Part shown: positions 1-8,337 of the stretch, piece by piece
Layout: every line of letters begins with the position of its first letter
How positions within the stretch are numbered: position 1 is the first letter of the stretch
Source of the DNA: Bacteroidales bacterium
Lineage (GTDB): Bacteria; Bacteroidota; Bacteroidia; Bacteroidales; UBA7960
Direction of reading: 5' to 3'
Length of the DNA stretch: 24,216 nucleotides
NCBI GenBank assembly: GCA_007130545.1
Contig: SLSG01000141.1
Location: 1-24,216 of the forward strand
The notes under the pieces: generated by a model
What the model saw: only the letters and a program-made list of their open reading frames with translations
Database searches by the model: none
What the model was told of the DNA's origin: nothing
Made by a program: the position numbers and the translations under genes

Positions 1-2
1 AA

Positions 3-200
3 CTGAAGTCAGAGCTCTATATCCCGGGGGTGGTGGACCGACTGATCCGGGAAGGCAAGGCCCGGGTGAAGGTGCTGCCCTCAGCGGCCCGGTGGTTTGG
101 GGTAACCTATCAAGAAGACAGATCCGGGGCCGTATCGGCCATTCAGGACTTGACAGACAAGGGAGATTACCCCGGCAGGCTTTGGGACAACCATCTGTGA
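3..200 (+). CDS. C-terminal fragment of a nucleotidyltransferase-like protein (5' end outside window)
   Basis: Frame 3 is open from the window edge to a TGA at 198-200, giving 65 residues that begin LKSELYIPGVVDRLIREGK and end GDYPGRLWDNHL. The stretch with VVDRLI, AKVKVL-like, WFGVTYQEDR and a closing YPxxLW resembles, from memory, the C-terminal end of the Bacteroidetes NTP_transferase-fold proteins (sugar-1-phosphate or amino-sugar nucleotidyltransferases of about 300 residues). No catalytic residues lie in the fragment, so the assignment rests on tail similarity alone. It is probably not part of the arabinan locus: the next transcription unit has its own promoter starting 40 bases after this stop. 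No terminator with a T-tract is visible behind it. The alternative is an unrelated conserved protein; I am confident that it is coding but only moderately confident of the family. Confidence 0.6.
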   Translation: MKSELYIPGVVDRLIREGKARVKVLPSAARWFGVTYQEDRSGAVSAIQDLTDKGDYPGRLWDNHL

Positions 201-239
201 AAAATCCTGAATATAGGCCCGGTGAGCAGATCATTTCGA

Positions 240-300
240 CATTTGTCCACTTGATTTACCCAATTATCCACCCCCATTCGGGCATCCGGGCATACCTTTG
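240..300 (+). promoter_or_regulatory. HTCS-type operator plus -7 box of the GH43 operon
   Basis: Bases 240-272 match the 33-bp element upstream of susC (19125-19157, opposite strand) at 26 of 33 positions by hand alignment. The half-sites are TTTGTCCACT (243-252 region) and ATTATCCACC (263-272), at about 21-bp pitch. After exactly 20 bp comes TACCTTTG at 293-300, a perfect TAnnTTTG Bacteroidetes -7 element. There is no TTTG at the usual -33 distance; the proximal half-site lies there instead. Predicted transcription starts near 306, leaving a leader of about 150 nt before the ATG at 456. Binding by the local HTCS is inferred from the shared architecture. Confidence 0.75.
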
Positions 301-343
301 AAGCGTTAAGGTTTTAGGAAATCAGGTTGCATCCGGATTATCC

Positions 344-385
344 GGCCAGGCACCTACGGTCCGACGGACCGTAGGTGTGCTGGCC
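344..385 (+). other. Long perfect hairpin in the 5' leader of the GH43 operon
   Basis: CACCTACGGTCC (351-362), loop GAC (363-365) and GGACCGTAGGTG (366-377) form a perfect 12-bp stem. It is extended by GGCCA (344-348) pairing with TGGCC (381-385) across a small internal loop. It lies between the predicted transcription start (about 306) and the first ATG (456). No T-run follows, so it is not a standard intrinsic terminator. It may be an mRNA-stabilising 5' stem, a regulatory leader structure, or a dispersed palindromic repeat. Confidence 0.7.
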
Positions 386-455
386 GCTTAATCCGCTTTT
401 GTAAACGGACGGTACCACAAGTGTGCCGGTATAATCTAGGTTTAACTTCAGCTTC

Positions 456-2582
456 ATGCGTTCCATTCTTCTGCTTTTTCTGCTAAGCTTTTTCTTTGTA
501 CCTCTTACTGCGCAGCACTGCAATTCTGAAGGCTTTGAAGGACCAGGGTTTTTTGATACCTACCACGAGATCTGGAGCCAGCGCAACCTGTGGTCCATCT
601 ACAACGTCCATGATCCCACCGTGCTGAAAACGGACGATGGGTTTGTCATGTACAATACAGATGTTTCGATGGGCAATGTGCATCCGGTGGGCCTGGCGAA
701 GAGAACTTCTCCCGACCTCGTTAACTGGACCTGGGAAGGCACCGCTTTTGACGGGGCCCCGGAATCTGCCATGGAATGGATGCTGGAACAGCGGCCCGAT
801 TACAATCCCACTTCGCTGTGGGCTCCATTCCTGATCAAGGCCGGGGATGAATATCGCCTCTATTATTCCATGTCGGTCTTCGGTCAGACAATCTCTTTTA
901 TGGGTCTGGCAACCAGTGAATCGGCAATCGGGCCATGGGAAGACAAGGGCATGGTAATCACCACGGTAGCATCCGACAATAAAAATGCAATTGACCCATC
1001 GGTGATCATTGACCGGGAAACCGGCCAGCACTGGATGGCATACGGCTCTTACTGGACCGGTATCTATATTGTGGAACTTGACCCGGAAACCGGGCTGCTG
1101 CTGAACCCGGGTGATTATGGGGTGAACGTGGCCAGAAGGGGTGGGTCGTCGCTGGAGGGGGCTGAGTTTGCATACCGCAACGGCTGGTATTACCTGTTCG
1201 TTTCGTACGGATGGCTTGAAGATTCATACAATATTCGGGTGGGGAGGTCGCAGACCCCGGAGGGTCCCTATTCTGATTTTCATGGCACCCCCATGCTGGA
1301 AAGTACCAATAATTTTCCTCTGGTTTTGCGTCCCTACCGCTTCAACCATCATGAAGGCTGGCAGGGTACCGGCCACTGTTCGGTTTTCCAGGACGGGGAC
1401 AAATACTATATGGCCCATCAGGGGCGCACCAGCACGGCCATTTACAATATGGTACTGCACCTGCGAGAGATATTCTGGATCGATGATTGGCCAGTGGTCT
1501 CCCCTCAGCGTTATGCCGCTGTGCCCCAGTGTGAGATCAATGAAAAAGACTTGGCCGGGATGTGGGAGCATATGCTGCTGACCACCGGGGGAGGGCTTGC
1601 CAGGCCGGATATCATTGAACTGGATAAAGGAAATACCATCAACAACTCACAGTCCAATGCCTGGACACTGGAAGGGGATACCCTGACCCTCAGTTGGAAT
1701 AACGGGCAGTACATTGACCGCCTGATCGTTTCGTGGGGCTGGGACTGGGAAAACCGGTTTGTGACACTGGTTTACACAGGGATGAATGAAAACAGCCTGA
1801 ACATTTGGGGCAAAAAGATCGACCAGGAGGTAATTGATGCCTTGACCATTCCAGAGGCTGGATCCACATACCTGGTTCGCAACCATCACAGCAACCAGCT
1901 GATGGAAGTGGAGCATCCCGGGGATGGCGCCAACATCCGGCAGCGGGTCGACCTGGAGGCCGACACCCAGGAATGGCTCCTGATCGATGCCGATGATGGC
2001 TACTTTCAGCTCAGGCCGATGAGCAGTTCCGGGCTGGTGATGGAGGTGGCCAATGCCAGTCCCGGCAATGGAGCCAATATCCGGCTTGGCACTGATGAAC
2101 AGGGAGATCACCAGATGTGGAAGCTCAGCTACCAGGACAATGGGTACTTTGCGTTGCTTTCAAAGGTCAGCAATGATCAGCGCTGTGCTGAGGTGAGCAG
2201 CTACGGGGTGCATCAGGGGGCAAATATCAACCAGTGGGAGTTCCATGGTGGCAACAACCAGTTGTGGCGGCTGACCCGACAGCGTACCGGTGTCGACCCG
2301 GGATATGGTACGGGTGTCACCGGGCCCTATGCCGAGAATGAAATGATACGGGTGTTCCCGAACCCCTTGTCAGGTTCTGCGGTGCAGATCGACCTGGGCC
2401 AGGTTCAGACCGGCGGCCAGGTAGAGGTGCGTATTTACAGCACTTCCGGTTCCATTGCCTATCAATCCCTGCTTGCACCGGCCTCACTGCACACCCTGCA
2501 GTTGACATTGCCCCAGGGCTTGTATGTCGTTTCCGTGCGGTGGGACCAGCAGGTGGCCAGCCATCGGCTGCTGGTGTTGTAA
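456..2582 (+). CDS. GH43 arabinanase with ricin-type lectin and T9SS sorting domain
   Basis: A 708-residue secreted glycosidase, the first gene of the plus-strand operon. Residues 1-20 form a signal peptide ending TAQ. Residues about 30-357 are a five-bladed GH43 propeller with the three expected acids: D53 in VHDP (general base), D180 in NAIDPSV (pKa modulator) and E234 in LEGAE (general acid); H307 in GTGH is the conserved calcium or active-site His of endo-arabinanases. Residues 365-455 form the beta-barrel domain that follows the catalytic domain in larger arabinanases (motif SWGWDWENR). Residues 468-606 are a ricin-B trefoil with three GANI/QxW units (QEW 505, QMW 553, QLW 602). Residues 630-708 are a T9SS type A sorting domain (FPNP to GLYVVSV). 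Endo-acting alpha-1,5-L-arabinanase at the cell surface is the likely role, although a GH43 exo-activity cannot be excluded. Close paralogue of the gene at 6115. Confidence 0.9.
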   Translation: MRSILLLFLLSFFFVPLTAQHCNSEGFEGPGFFDTYHEIWSQRNLWSIYNVHDPTVLKTDDGFVMYNTDVSMGNVHPVGLAKRTSPDLVNWTWEGTAFDGAPESAMEWMLEQRPDYNPTSLWAPFLIKAGDEYRLYYSMSVFGQTISFMGLATSESAIGPWEDKGMVITTVASDNKNAIDPSVIIDRETGQHWMAYGSYWTGIYIVELDPETGLLLNPGDYGVNVARRGGSSLEGAEFAYRNGWYYLFVSYGWLEDSYNIRVGRSQTPEGPYSDFHGTPMLESTNNFPLVLRPYRFNHHEGWQGTGHCSVFQDGDKYYMAHQGRTSTAIYNMVLHLREIFWIDDWPVVSPQRYAAVPQCEINEKDLAGMWEHMLLTTGGGLARPDIIELDKGNTINNSQSNAWTLEGDTLTLSWNNGQYIDRLIVSWGWDWENRFVTLVYTGMNENSLNIWGKKIDQEVIDALTIPEAGSTYLVRNHHSNQLMEVEHPGDGANIRQRVDLEADTQEWLLIDADDGYFQLRPMSSSGLVMEVANASPGNGANIRLGTDEQGDHQMWKLSYQDNGYFALLSKVSNDQRCAEVSSYGVHQGANINQWEFHGGNNQLWRLTRQRTGVDPGYGTGVTGPYAENEMIRVFPNPLSGSAVQIDLGQVQTGGQVEVRIYSTSGSIAYQSLLAPASLHTLQLTLPQGLYVVSVRWDQQVASHRLLVL

Positions 2583-2646
2583 ATTCAAGTGCCTGTCAGC
2601 CATTGTGGGACCCGGGCAAATGTAGGAAATTTAAAAATTGAACAGG

Positions 2647-5052
2647 ATGTCATTTTTCATGCTTTTTTACCGGCTCAAGTTGCTGATTCCGGCGGTCATC
2701 GTCCTGTTGCTTTTCCAGGGCTGCAAAAACGAAGCCCGAATAGAGGCCTTCCATTTGTCTGAAGTCACCCTGCTGAAAGGGCCTTTCAGTGAGGCCATGG
2801 AGAACAACCGGACCTATATCATGTCTTTGGATCCCGACCGGCTGCTCCACCCCTTTCTGCGGGAGGCGGGTCTGCCCCCGAAAGGTCCTTCTTATGGGAA
2901 CTGGGAGTCTACCGGACTTGACGGGCATACCGCCGGACACTACTTGACCTCGCTTTCGCTGTTTTATGCCACAACCGGCAACCAGGAAGCCCTGGACCGC
3001 CTGGTATATATGCTGGAAGAGCTGAAACGTTGTCAGGCGCGTCACGGGAATGGCTATGTGGGAGGTATTCCCGGGGGTGAGTCCATGTGGAAAGAAATCG
3101 CTTCCGGGAACATCAGGGCCCAGAATTTCTCACTGAACGAAAAGTGGGTTCCATGGTACAATATCCATAAGCTTTTTGCTGGCCTGTATGATGCATGGCA
3201 GTACGCCGGCCTTTGGCCTGCACGGGAGCTGCTGATCGGTTTATCGGACTGGGCCCTGGACCTCGTCGGGGAACTTTCTGAGGAGCAGATGCAGGATATG
3301 CTTCAGGCAGAACACGGGGGCATGAATGAGGTGTTTGCCAATGTGGCTGCCATGACCGGGGAAAGCACCTACCTGGAGCTGGCCCGGAGGTTTTCCCATC
3401 ATGTCATCCTGGATCCGTTGCTGGAAGGGGAGGACAGGCTGGATGGCCTGCATGCGAACACCCAAATCCCCAAGGTGATCGGTTTCAAGCGTGTGGCCGA
3501 TGTGGCCGGGGACACGGAATGGGACCGAGCGGCCCGGTTTTTCTGGCAAACCGTGGTGGAGAACCGCTCTGTATCCATCGGGGGGAACAGCGTCAGGGAA
3601 CATTTTCACCCGGCCGACAACTTTTTCCCGATGATCGCTGACCGGGAAGGCCCGGAAACCTGCAATACCTATAATATGATGAGGCTTGCCTACCAGTTGT
3701 TTTTGTCGGATGGGGATGAGGAACTTATCGGGTATTATGAAAGGGCCCTGTACAATCACATCCTGTCTTCCCAGCATCCTGAGCACGGGGGACTGGTATA
3801 CTTTACCTCCATGCGTCCCCGGCATTACCGGGTATATTCCCGTCCGGAAACCAGCTTTTGGTGCTGTGTAGGTTCCGGCATAGAAAACCATATGAAATAC
3901 GGGGAGCTGATCTATGCGCAACGGGGAAACGATTTGCTGGTGAACCTGTTTATTCCCTCGGAAGTTCATTGGGAGCGCATTGGGGTTCGGCTGATCCAAA
4001 CCACCGACTTCCCGGAGGAGGAAACCACCACACTGGTGGTGGAGGCAGCCCGTCCCGTCCGGTTCCGGTTGATGCTGCGGTATCCGGAATGGGTTGTCCC
4101 GGGTGGTATGGAAATTTTGGTGAATGACAGCCCTTATCCGGTTTCCGGTGAACCCGGTACTTATGTTTCTGTCAGCCGCAGGTGGCGCAACGGCGATACG
4201 GTGCGGGTGCGGTTGCCCATGCATGTTCGCCTGGAACCTTTGCCTGACGGATCACCCTATGTGTCTATCCTTTATGGTCCGGTTGTGTTGGGAGCCAGGT
4301 CTGATGCCGATGATCTGCAGGGCCTGCTGGCCGATGACAGCCGCATGGGCCATATCGCCTGGGGGGAATTGTTGCCCCTGCAGGACGCCCCCATTCTCGT
4401 GGGTGACACCGATGCAGTTACCAGCGCCATGGAACCCGTGCCGGGCAGTCCCCTGGCATTTCGCCTCCGGGATGTGGTATATCCTGCATCTAACGGGGAG
4501 ATGCTGCTTGAACCGTTTTACGGGATACACGATTCCAGGTATATTCTTTACTGGCCACTGGCCGGTCCGGATGAAGTGGCAATGATCAGGCAAGCCAGGC
4601 ATGACTTTGAAGAGGTCCGGGTGAAACTGGATGCCATAACCATTGACCAGGTTTCACCCGGTGAACAGCAACCCGAAGTGGAGCATGGGTTCAGGGGTAA
4701 CCGGACAGAGACGGGTATGAACCGAGGCCGGATGTGGCGCCATGCCAGGGGGTGGTTCAGCTACAACCTGTCCGACCCCTTTGGGGAGGCCAGCGCGTTG
4801 CAGCTAACCTACTTTGGTATGGACAGGGACCGGCATTTCGACATCCTTGTCAATGATACAAAAATAGCCGGGGTGCATCTGGACGGCAGCCGGGGGGACC
4901 GCTTTTTTACCGTGGATTATAAGATCCCCGCAGATGTGGTGGCGAGCGCTCCCGGGAACATTCTGGTTACCCGCTTTGTGGCCCATGAAGGGTCTATCGC
5001 CGGGGGGATCTATGAGGTTCGGCTACTCAGGACAACCGCCGGGGAAGAATAG
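2647..5052 (+). CDS. GH146/GH127 beta-L-arabinofuranosidase, probable lipoprotein
   Basis: About 801 residues from the ATG at 2647; a TTG at 2638 would add three residues. A hydrophobic leader ends LLLFQGC, so C26 is a probable lipidation site, although F at -3 is atypical for a lipobox. The start of the mature protein (LLKGPF, LDPDRLLHPFLREAGLPPKGP, GHTAGHYLTSLSL) is the alpha/alpha-barrel of the former DUF1680 family. The zinc-thiolate active site is complete: E337 and C339 in GPETCN, then C406-C407 in FWCCVGSG, of which the first Cys is the family's nucleophile; E318 in VREHF is the candidate acid/base. Beta-rich accessory domains follow, including a C-terminal module around GRMWRHARGWFSY. 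The length of about 800 fits GH146 better than compact GH127 enzymes, but I cannot separate the two by eye. It would remove terminal beta-L-arabinofuranose. It lies 64 bp behind the GH43 gene and 5 bp ahead of the next gene. Confidence 0.87.
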   Translation: MSFFMLFYRLKLLIPAVIVLLLFQGCKNEARIEAFHLSEVTLLKGPFSEAMENNRTYIMSLDPDRLLHPFLREAGLPPKGPSYGNWESTGLDGHTAGHYLTSLSLFYATTGNQEALDRLVYMLEELKRCQARHGNGYVGGIPGGESMWKEIASGNIRAQNFSLNEKWVPWYNIHKLFAGLYDAWQYAGLWPARELLIGLSDWALDLVGELSEEQMQDMLQAEHGGMNEVFANVAAMTGESTYLELARRFSHHVILDPLLEGEDRLDGLHANTQIPKVIGFKRVADVAGDTEWDRAARFFWQTVVENRSVSIGGNSVREHFHPADNFFPMIADREGPETCNTYNMMRLAYQLFLSDGDEELIGYYERALYNHILSSQHPEHGGLVYFTSMRPRHYRVYSRPETSFWCCVGSGIENHMKYGELIYAQRGNDLLVNLFIPSEVHWERIGVRLIQTTDFPEEETTTLVVEAARPVRFRLMLRYPEWVVPGGMEILVNDSPYPVSGEPGTYVSVSRRWRNGDTVRVRLPMHVRLEPLPDGSPYVSILYGPVVLGARSDADDLQGLLADDSRMGHIAWGELLPLQDAPILVGDTDAVTSAMEPVPGSPLAFRLRDVVYPASNGEMLLEPFYGIHDSRYILYWPLAGPDEVAMIRQARHDFEEVRVKLDAITIDQVSPGEQQPEVEHGFRGNRTETGMNRGRMWRHARGWFSYNLSDPFGEASALQLTYFGMDRDRHFDILVNDTKIAGVHLDGSRGDRFFTVDYKIPADVVASAPGNILVTRFVAHEGSIAGGIYEVRLLRTTAGEE

Positions 5053-5057
5053 TTTAA

Positions 5058-6086
5058 ATGGTCGCCATGCATTTCTTTCAAAAACAAAACAAATTGCGGG
5101 GCTGGATCATTCTGGTCCTGCTGGCCGTTTTGCCGGTTACGACGCTGGCTGGTTCCCCGCATAATCGCCAGGAGAAGATCCCGGTTCATGATCCGGTGAT
5201 GATCCGCCAGGACTCCATGTACTATCTGTTTGCTACAGGGCGCGGGATTTCGGTCTGGTCGAGCCAGGACATGCGCAACTGGAGCCGGGAGGAGCCGGTG
5301 TTTGCTACGCCGCCGCAATGGGCACTGGATCAGATCCCGGATTACCAGGGGCATACCTGGGCCCCGGATATTTTTTACCACCAGGGCCTATATTACCTGT
5401 ATTATTCCGTGTCAAGCTTTGGCAGGAACAGTTCCGGGATCGGGGTGGCCACCAATCGAACGCTACATCCCGGGGATGAAGATTTCCGTTGGGTAGACCA
5501 TGGGAAAGTGATCCGGTCTGTGCCAGGAAGGGATTTGTGGAACGCCATAGACCCCAATGTGATCCTGGATGAGGATGGACATCCCTGGATGGCCTTTGGC
5601 TCTTTTTGGTCAGGCATGAAGCTTTTTCGCCTGGGAGGGGACCTGAAAACACCTGCCGAGCCCCAGGAGTGGCATACGATAGCCGCCCGGGAAAGGGAGT
5701 TCGGCACGGATGACCACAGAGCAGGGGATGCCGCAATTGAGGCGCCATTCCTGTTTCGCAAGGGGGGTTACTTTTACCTTTTTGTTTCTTTTGACCATTG
5801 CTGCAGGGGCCTGGATAGTACCTACAAGGTCATGGTCGGCAGATCGGAGCAGATCATCGGTCCGTACCTGGACAAAGACGGCAACGACATGGCTTTCGGA
5901 GGAGGCAGCCTGGTGGTGGCTGGCAATGAGAACTGGGCCGGGGTGGGACACAACGCGGCATATACTTTCGACGGGGTCGACTACCTGGTCTTCCATGGTT
6001 ATGATGTGAACGACAACGGCAGGTCAAAGTTGATCATACGTGAAATTGAGTGGGATTCAGACGGTTGGCCTGTGGTAACATTATAG
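5058..6086 (+). CDS. GH43 endo-1,5-alpha-L-arabinanase, compact form
   Basis: A 342-residue protein with a signal peptide (about residues 1-31) and a single five-bladed GH43 propeller. The catalytic triad is D45 (VHDP), D165 (NAIDP) and E228 (IEAP). The motif FDHCCRG (246-251) followed by YKVMVGRS is the hallmark of classical endo-arabinanases (the AbnA/Arb43A type, GH43 subfamily 5 group), and H298 in GVGHN is the calcium-site His. No lipobox Cys and no T9SS tail are present, so the mature enzyme is predicted to be periplasmic, unlike the tagged GH43 proteins on either side. The start could be 5058 or the ATG at 5067; both leave an intact signal peptide. The gap of 5 bp to the upstream gene indicates co-transcription. 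It would shorten imported arabino-oligosaccharides or debranched arabinan. Confidence 0.92.
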   Translation: MVAMHFFQKQNKLRGWIILVLLAVLPVTTLAGSPHNRQEKIPVHDPVMIRQDSMYYLFATGRGISVWSSQDMRNWSREEPVFATPPQWALDQIPDYQGHTWAPDIFYHQGLYYLYYSVSSFGRNSSGIGVATNRTLHPGDEDFRWVDHGKVIRSVPGRDLWNAIDPNVILDEDGHPWMAFGSFWSGMKLFRLGGDLKTPAEPQEWHTIAAREREFGTDDHRAGDAAIEAPFLFRKGGYFYLFVSFDHCCRGLDSTYKVMVGRSEQIIGPYLDKDGNDMAFGGGSLVVAGNENWAGVGHNAAYTFDGVDYLVFHGYDVNDNGRSKLIIREIEWDSDGWPVVTL

Positions 6087-6114
6087 GTTTCATTTTAAAT
6101 ACCCCGATTGTTTC

Positions 6115-8268
6115 ATGAGAATGTTTCGTAGTGTTTTATGGTTATTGTTGCCATTGTTTTTTATTCACCCCTTTGCTTTCGGGGACGAACCGTTCACGGG
6201 TCCGCCCTATTTCGACACTTACCATGAATACTGGAACGTCCGGGAGAAATGGACCATGTACAACGTGCATGACCCATCCATATACAAGGACGGAGAATGG
6301 TTTTATATGTACAATACCGATGTTTCCATGGGCGGGGGGACGCCTTTTGGCGGACACAAACGCAGGTCCCGGAACCTTATCGACTGGGAATGGCTGGGGA
6401 CGGCCTTTGACGGAATCCCGGAATCGGCCAGGGAGTACTTCCTGACTTACAACCCCAATTATACAGACAATGGGATTTGGGCCCCGTTTCTGCACCAGTC
6501 GGGTGATTCATTCCGACTGTATTATTCGGCTCCTGGCGGACTGGTCAACCAGAACCTGGGTTATATTGGTTATGCCACCAGCGATTCTGCAGGTGGCCCC
6601 TGGGAGGACCAGGGCATGCTGGCCGGCTCATTCCCCGGGGACACCATCAACGCCATTGATCCGACAGTGATCATCGACCGGGAGACCGAGCAGCACTGGA
6701 TGGCTTACGGATCTTACCAGAGGGGGCTTTACATTGTGGAACTGGACCCGGAAACAGGGGGGCTGCTTCATGTGGGGGACCGTGGAAAGCGGATTGCCGG
6801 AAGGCAAGGAGGACGGCATGCTGCCATTGAAGGCCCTGAACTGGCCTACCGGAATGGCTGGTATTACCTGTTTGTCTCTTATGACTGGCTGGAGGACTTC
6901 TACAATGTCAGGGTGGGGCGCTCGCGCACGCCTGACGGGCCCTATATTGATTTTACCGGCCGGAACATGGCCGAATACACTGATAATTTTCCGATGATCA
7001 TTGCCCCGTACCGCTTCAACCACCATGGTGGTTGGCAAGGGGTTGCCCATAATTCGGTCTTTCAGGACGGCGACCAGTACTTTATGGCCAACCAGGGGCG
7101 TACCAGCAGCGCCATATACAACATGGTGCTGCATGTCCGGAAAATGTTCTGGATCGATGATTGGCCAGTTGTTTCCCCGCAGCGTTATGCGGCCGTTCCA
7201 CAGAAAGAAATCCCGGTGGATTCTATCGTGGGCCAGTGGGAGCATATGCCGCTGAACTACACGCGAACGGTGCCCCACGCCAGGTCGTTTACCATTGATA
7301 TCAGCAGTGACGGGACCTTCAATGGCGAGGCCATTAACACTTGGTCAATGGACGGAGATACACTGACGCTAAGCTGGAGCAATGGGTTCTTTGTCGACAG
7401 GTTGATCGTTTCCTGGGGGTGGGATTGGGAGAACAGATGCCTTACGCTGTTGTATACCGGCATGAACCAGAACGGGCTGAACGTCTGGGGAAAGAAAATC
7501 CTTCCCGAGGTGATCCACCGGAACACCGTGGTGGAACATGGCTCGACTTATGTGATCCGGAACTTCCACGGCAACAAATTGATGGAAGCGGCCGGGGACC
7601 ATGATGGAGCCAACGTCAGGCAATGGGAGGATACCGGGCAGGATAACCAGGAATGGCTGGCCATTGATACCGGGGACGGTTATTTTATGTTATCCCCGAT
7701 GAGCAGCTCCGACGGCATGGTGCTGGAAGTGGCCCAGGCCAGTCCGAACAACGGGGCCAATATCCGCATTGCCCCGAATGTTTTCGGGGAACACCAGAAA
7801 TGGCGGATCGATTACAGGGACAATGGCTATTTTGTGTTGAAGTCTAAGGTCAGCGGGGAGGAAAGATGTGCGGATGTGAACGCATTTTCGGTGGCCAATG
7901 GGGCCAACATCGTGCAATGGGAATCTCTGGACGGGAACAACCAGCATTGGCGTTTCGAACGGGTGAAAACTGGGGTGGACACGGGCTATGGTGTGGGCGT
8001 TCCCCGTTTGGCAGACCAGCAAACTACCGACATCCGCATTTACCCGAATCCTTCCCATGGCGGTCCCTTGCAAATCGACCTGAGCAAGCTCCATACCAGC
8101 GGGGAGGTGAGCATCCGCATCTGGAATGCCTCCGGCAGCCTGGTGTCTTCAGCCACCACGAATCAACAGTCCTTGTTTACATTGAACGACCAGCTGGGCG
8201 CAGGTTTGTATATTGTCATGGTTTTCTGGGATGACCAGGTGGCGAACCACAAGCTGATCGTTTATTGA
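6115..8268 (+). CDS. GH43 arabinanase with ricin-type lectin and T9SS sorting domain (paralogue 2)
   Basis: 717 residues with the same architecture as the gene at 456. It has a signal peptide (about 1-23), then a GH43 propeller with D53 (VHDP), D182 (NAIDP) and E239 (IEGPE). H312 sits in GVAHN, where the first paralogue has GTGH. A beta-barrel domain follows (about 372-461; SWGWDWENR again), then a ricin-B trefoil at about 477-614 with QEW 512, QKW 561 and QHW 610, and a T9SS type A tail from about 638 (YPNP to GLYIVMV). The two paralogues are alike throughout, including the lectin, so the whole multidomain gene was duplicated rather than one domain. It lies 28 bp behind the compact GH43 and ends the operon. 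Surface endo-arabinanase is the most likely role; a difference in chain-length or branch preference from paralogue 1 is plausible but unproven. Confidence 0.9.
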   Translation: MRMFRSVLWLLLPLFFIHPFAFGDEPFTGPPYFDTYHEYWNVREKWTMYNVHDPSIYKDGEWFYMYNTDVSMGGGTPFGGHKRRSRNLIDWEWLGTAFDGIPESAREYFLTYNPNYTDNGIWAPFLHQSGDSFRLYYSAPGGLVNQNLGYIGYATSDSAGGPWEDQGMLAGSFPGDTINAIDPTVIIDRETEQHWMAYGSYQRGLYIVELDPETGGLLHVGDRGKRIAGRQGGRHAAIEGPELAYRNGWYYLFVSYDWLEDFYNVRVGRSRTPDGPYIDFTGRNMAEYTDNFPMIIAPYRFNHHGGWQGVAHNSVFQDGDQYFMANQGRTSSAIYNMVLHVRKMFWIDDWPVVSPQRYAAVPQKEIPVDSIVGQWEHMPLNYTRTVPHARSFTIDISSDGTFNGEAINTWSMDGDTLTLSWSNGFFVDRLIVSWGWDWENRCLTLLYTGMNQNGLNVWGKKILPEVIHRNTVVEHGSTYVIRNFHGNKLMEAAGDHDGANVRQWEDTGQDNQEWLAIDTGDGYFMLSPMSSSDGMVLEVAQASPNNGANIRIAPNVFGEHQKWRIDYRDNGYFVLKSKVSGEERCADVNAFSVANGANIVQWESLDGNNQHWRFERVKTGVDTGYGVGVPRLADQQTTDIRIYPNPSHGGPLQIDLSKLHTSGEVSIRIWNASGSLVSSATTNQQSLFTLNDQLGAGLYIVMVFWDDQVANHKLIVY

Positions 8269-8273
8269 ACCCC

Positions 8274-8301
8274 GGGCAAGAGCCCTGACCGGCGTCCCGG
8301 T
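8274..8301 (+). terminator. Weak hairpins after the first plus-strand operon
   Basis: Two small stems follow the stop at 8268: GGGC-AAGA-GCCC (8274-8285) and ACCGG-CGTC-CCGGT (8288-8301). Only TTGG follows, so there is no proper T-tract. They could reduce read-through into the GH51 unit, but termination here is weakly supported. Confidence 0.25.
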
Positions 8302-8337
8302 TTGGCGGTGCTGATCGTTTGCCTGTCGGGAATTACA

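Noticed and set aside
92..301. 69-residue plus-strand open frame at the left edge
   Set aside because: It overlaps the nucleotidyltransferase-like tail in another frame and runs through the operator and -7 box.
3241..4224. 327-residue minus-strand open frame within the GH146/127 gene
   Set aside because: Antisense to catalytic-domain sequence with intact family motifs; its composition (His, Pro, Gln rich) is typical of a reverse-frame shadow in GC-rich DNA.
456..8268. D-arabinan (mycobacterial cell wall) degradation as the target
   Set aside because: None of the families I associate with D-arabinan breakdown is visible; the GH43, GH51 and GH127/146 set fits L-arabinan.
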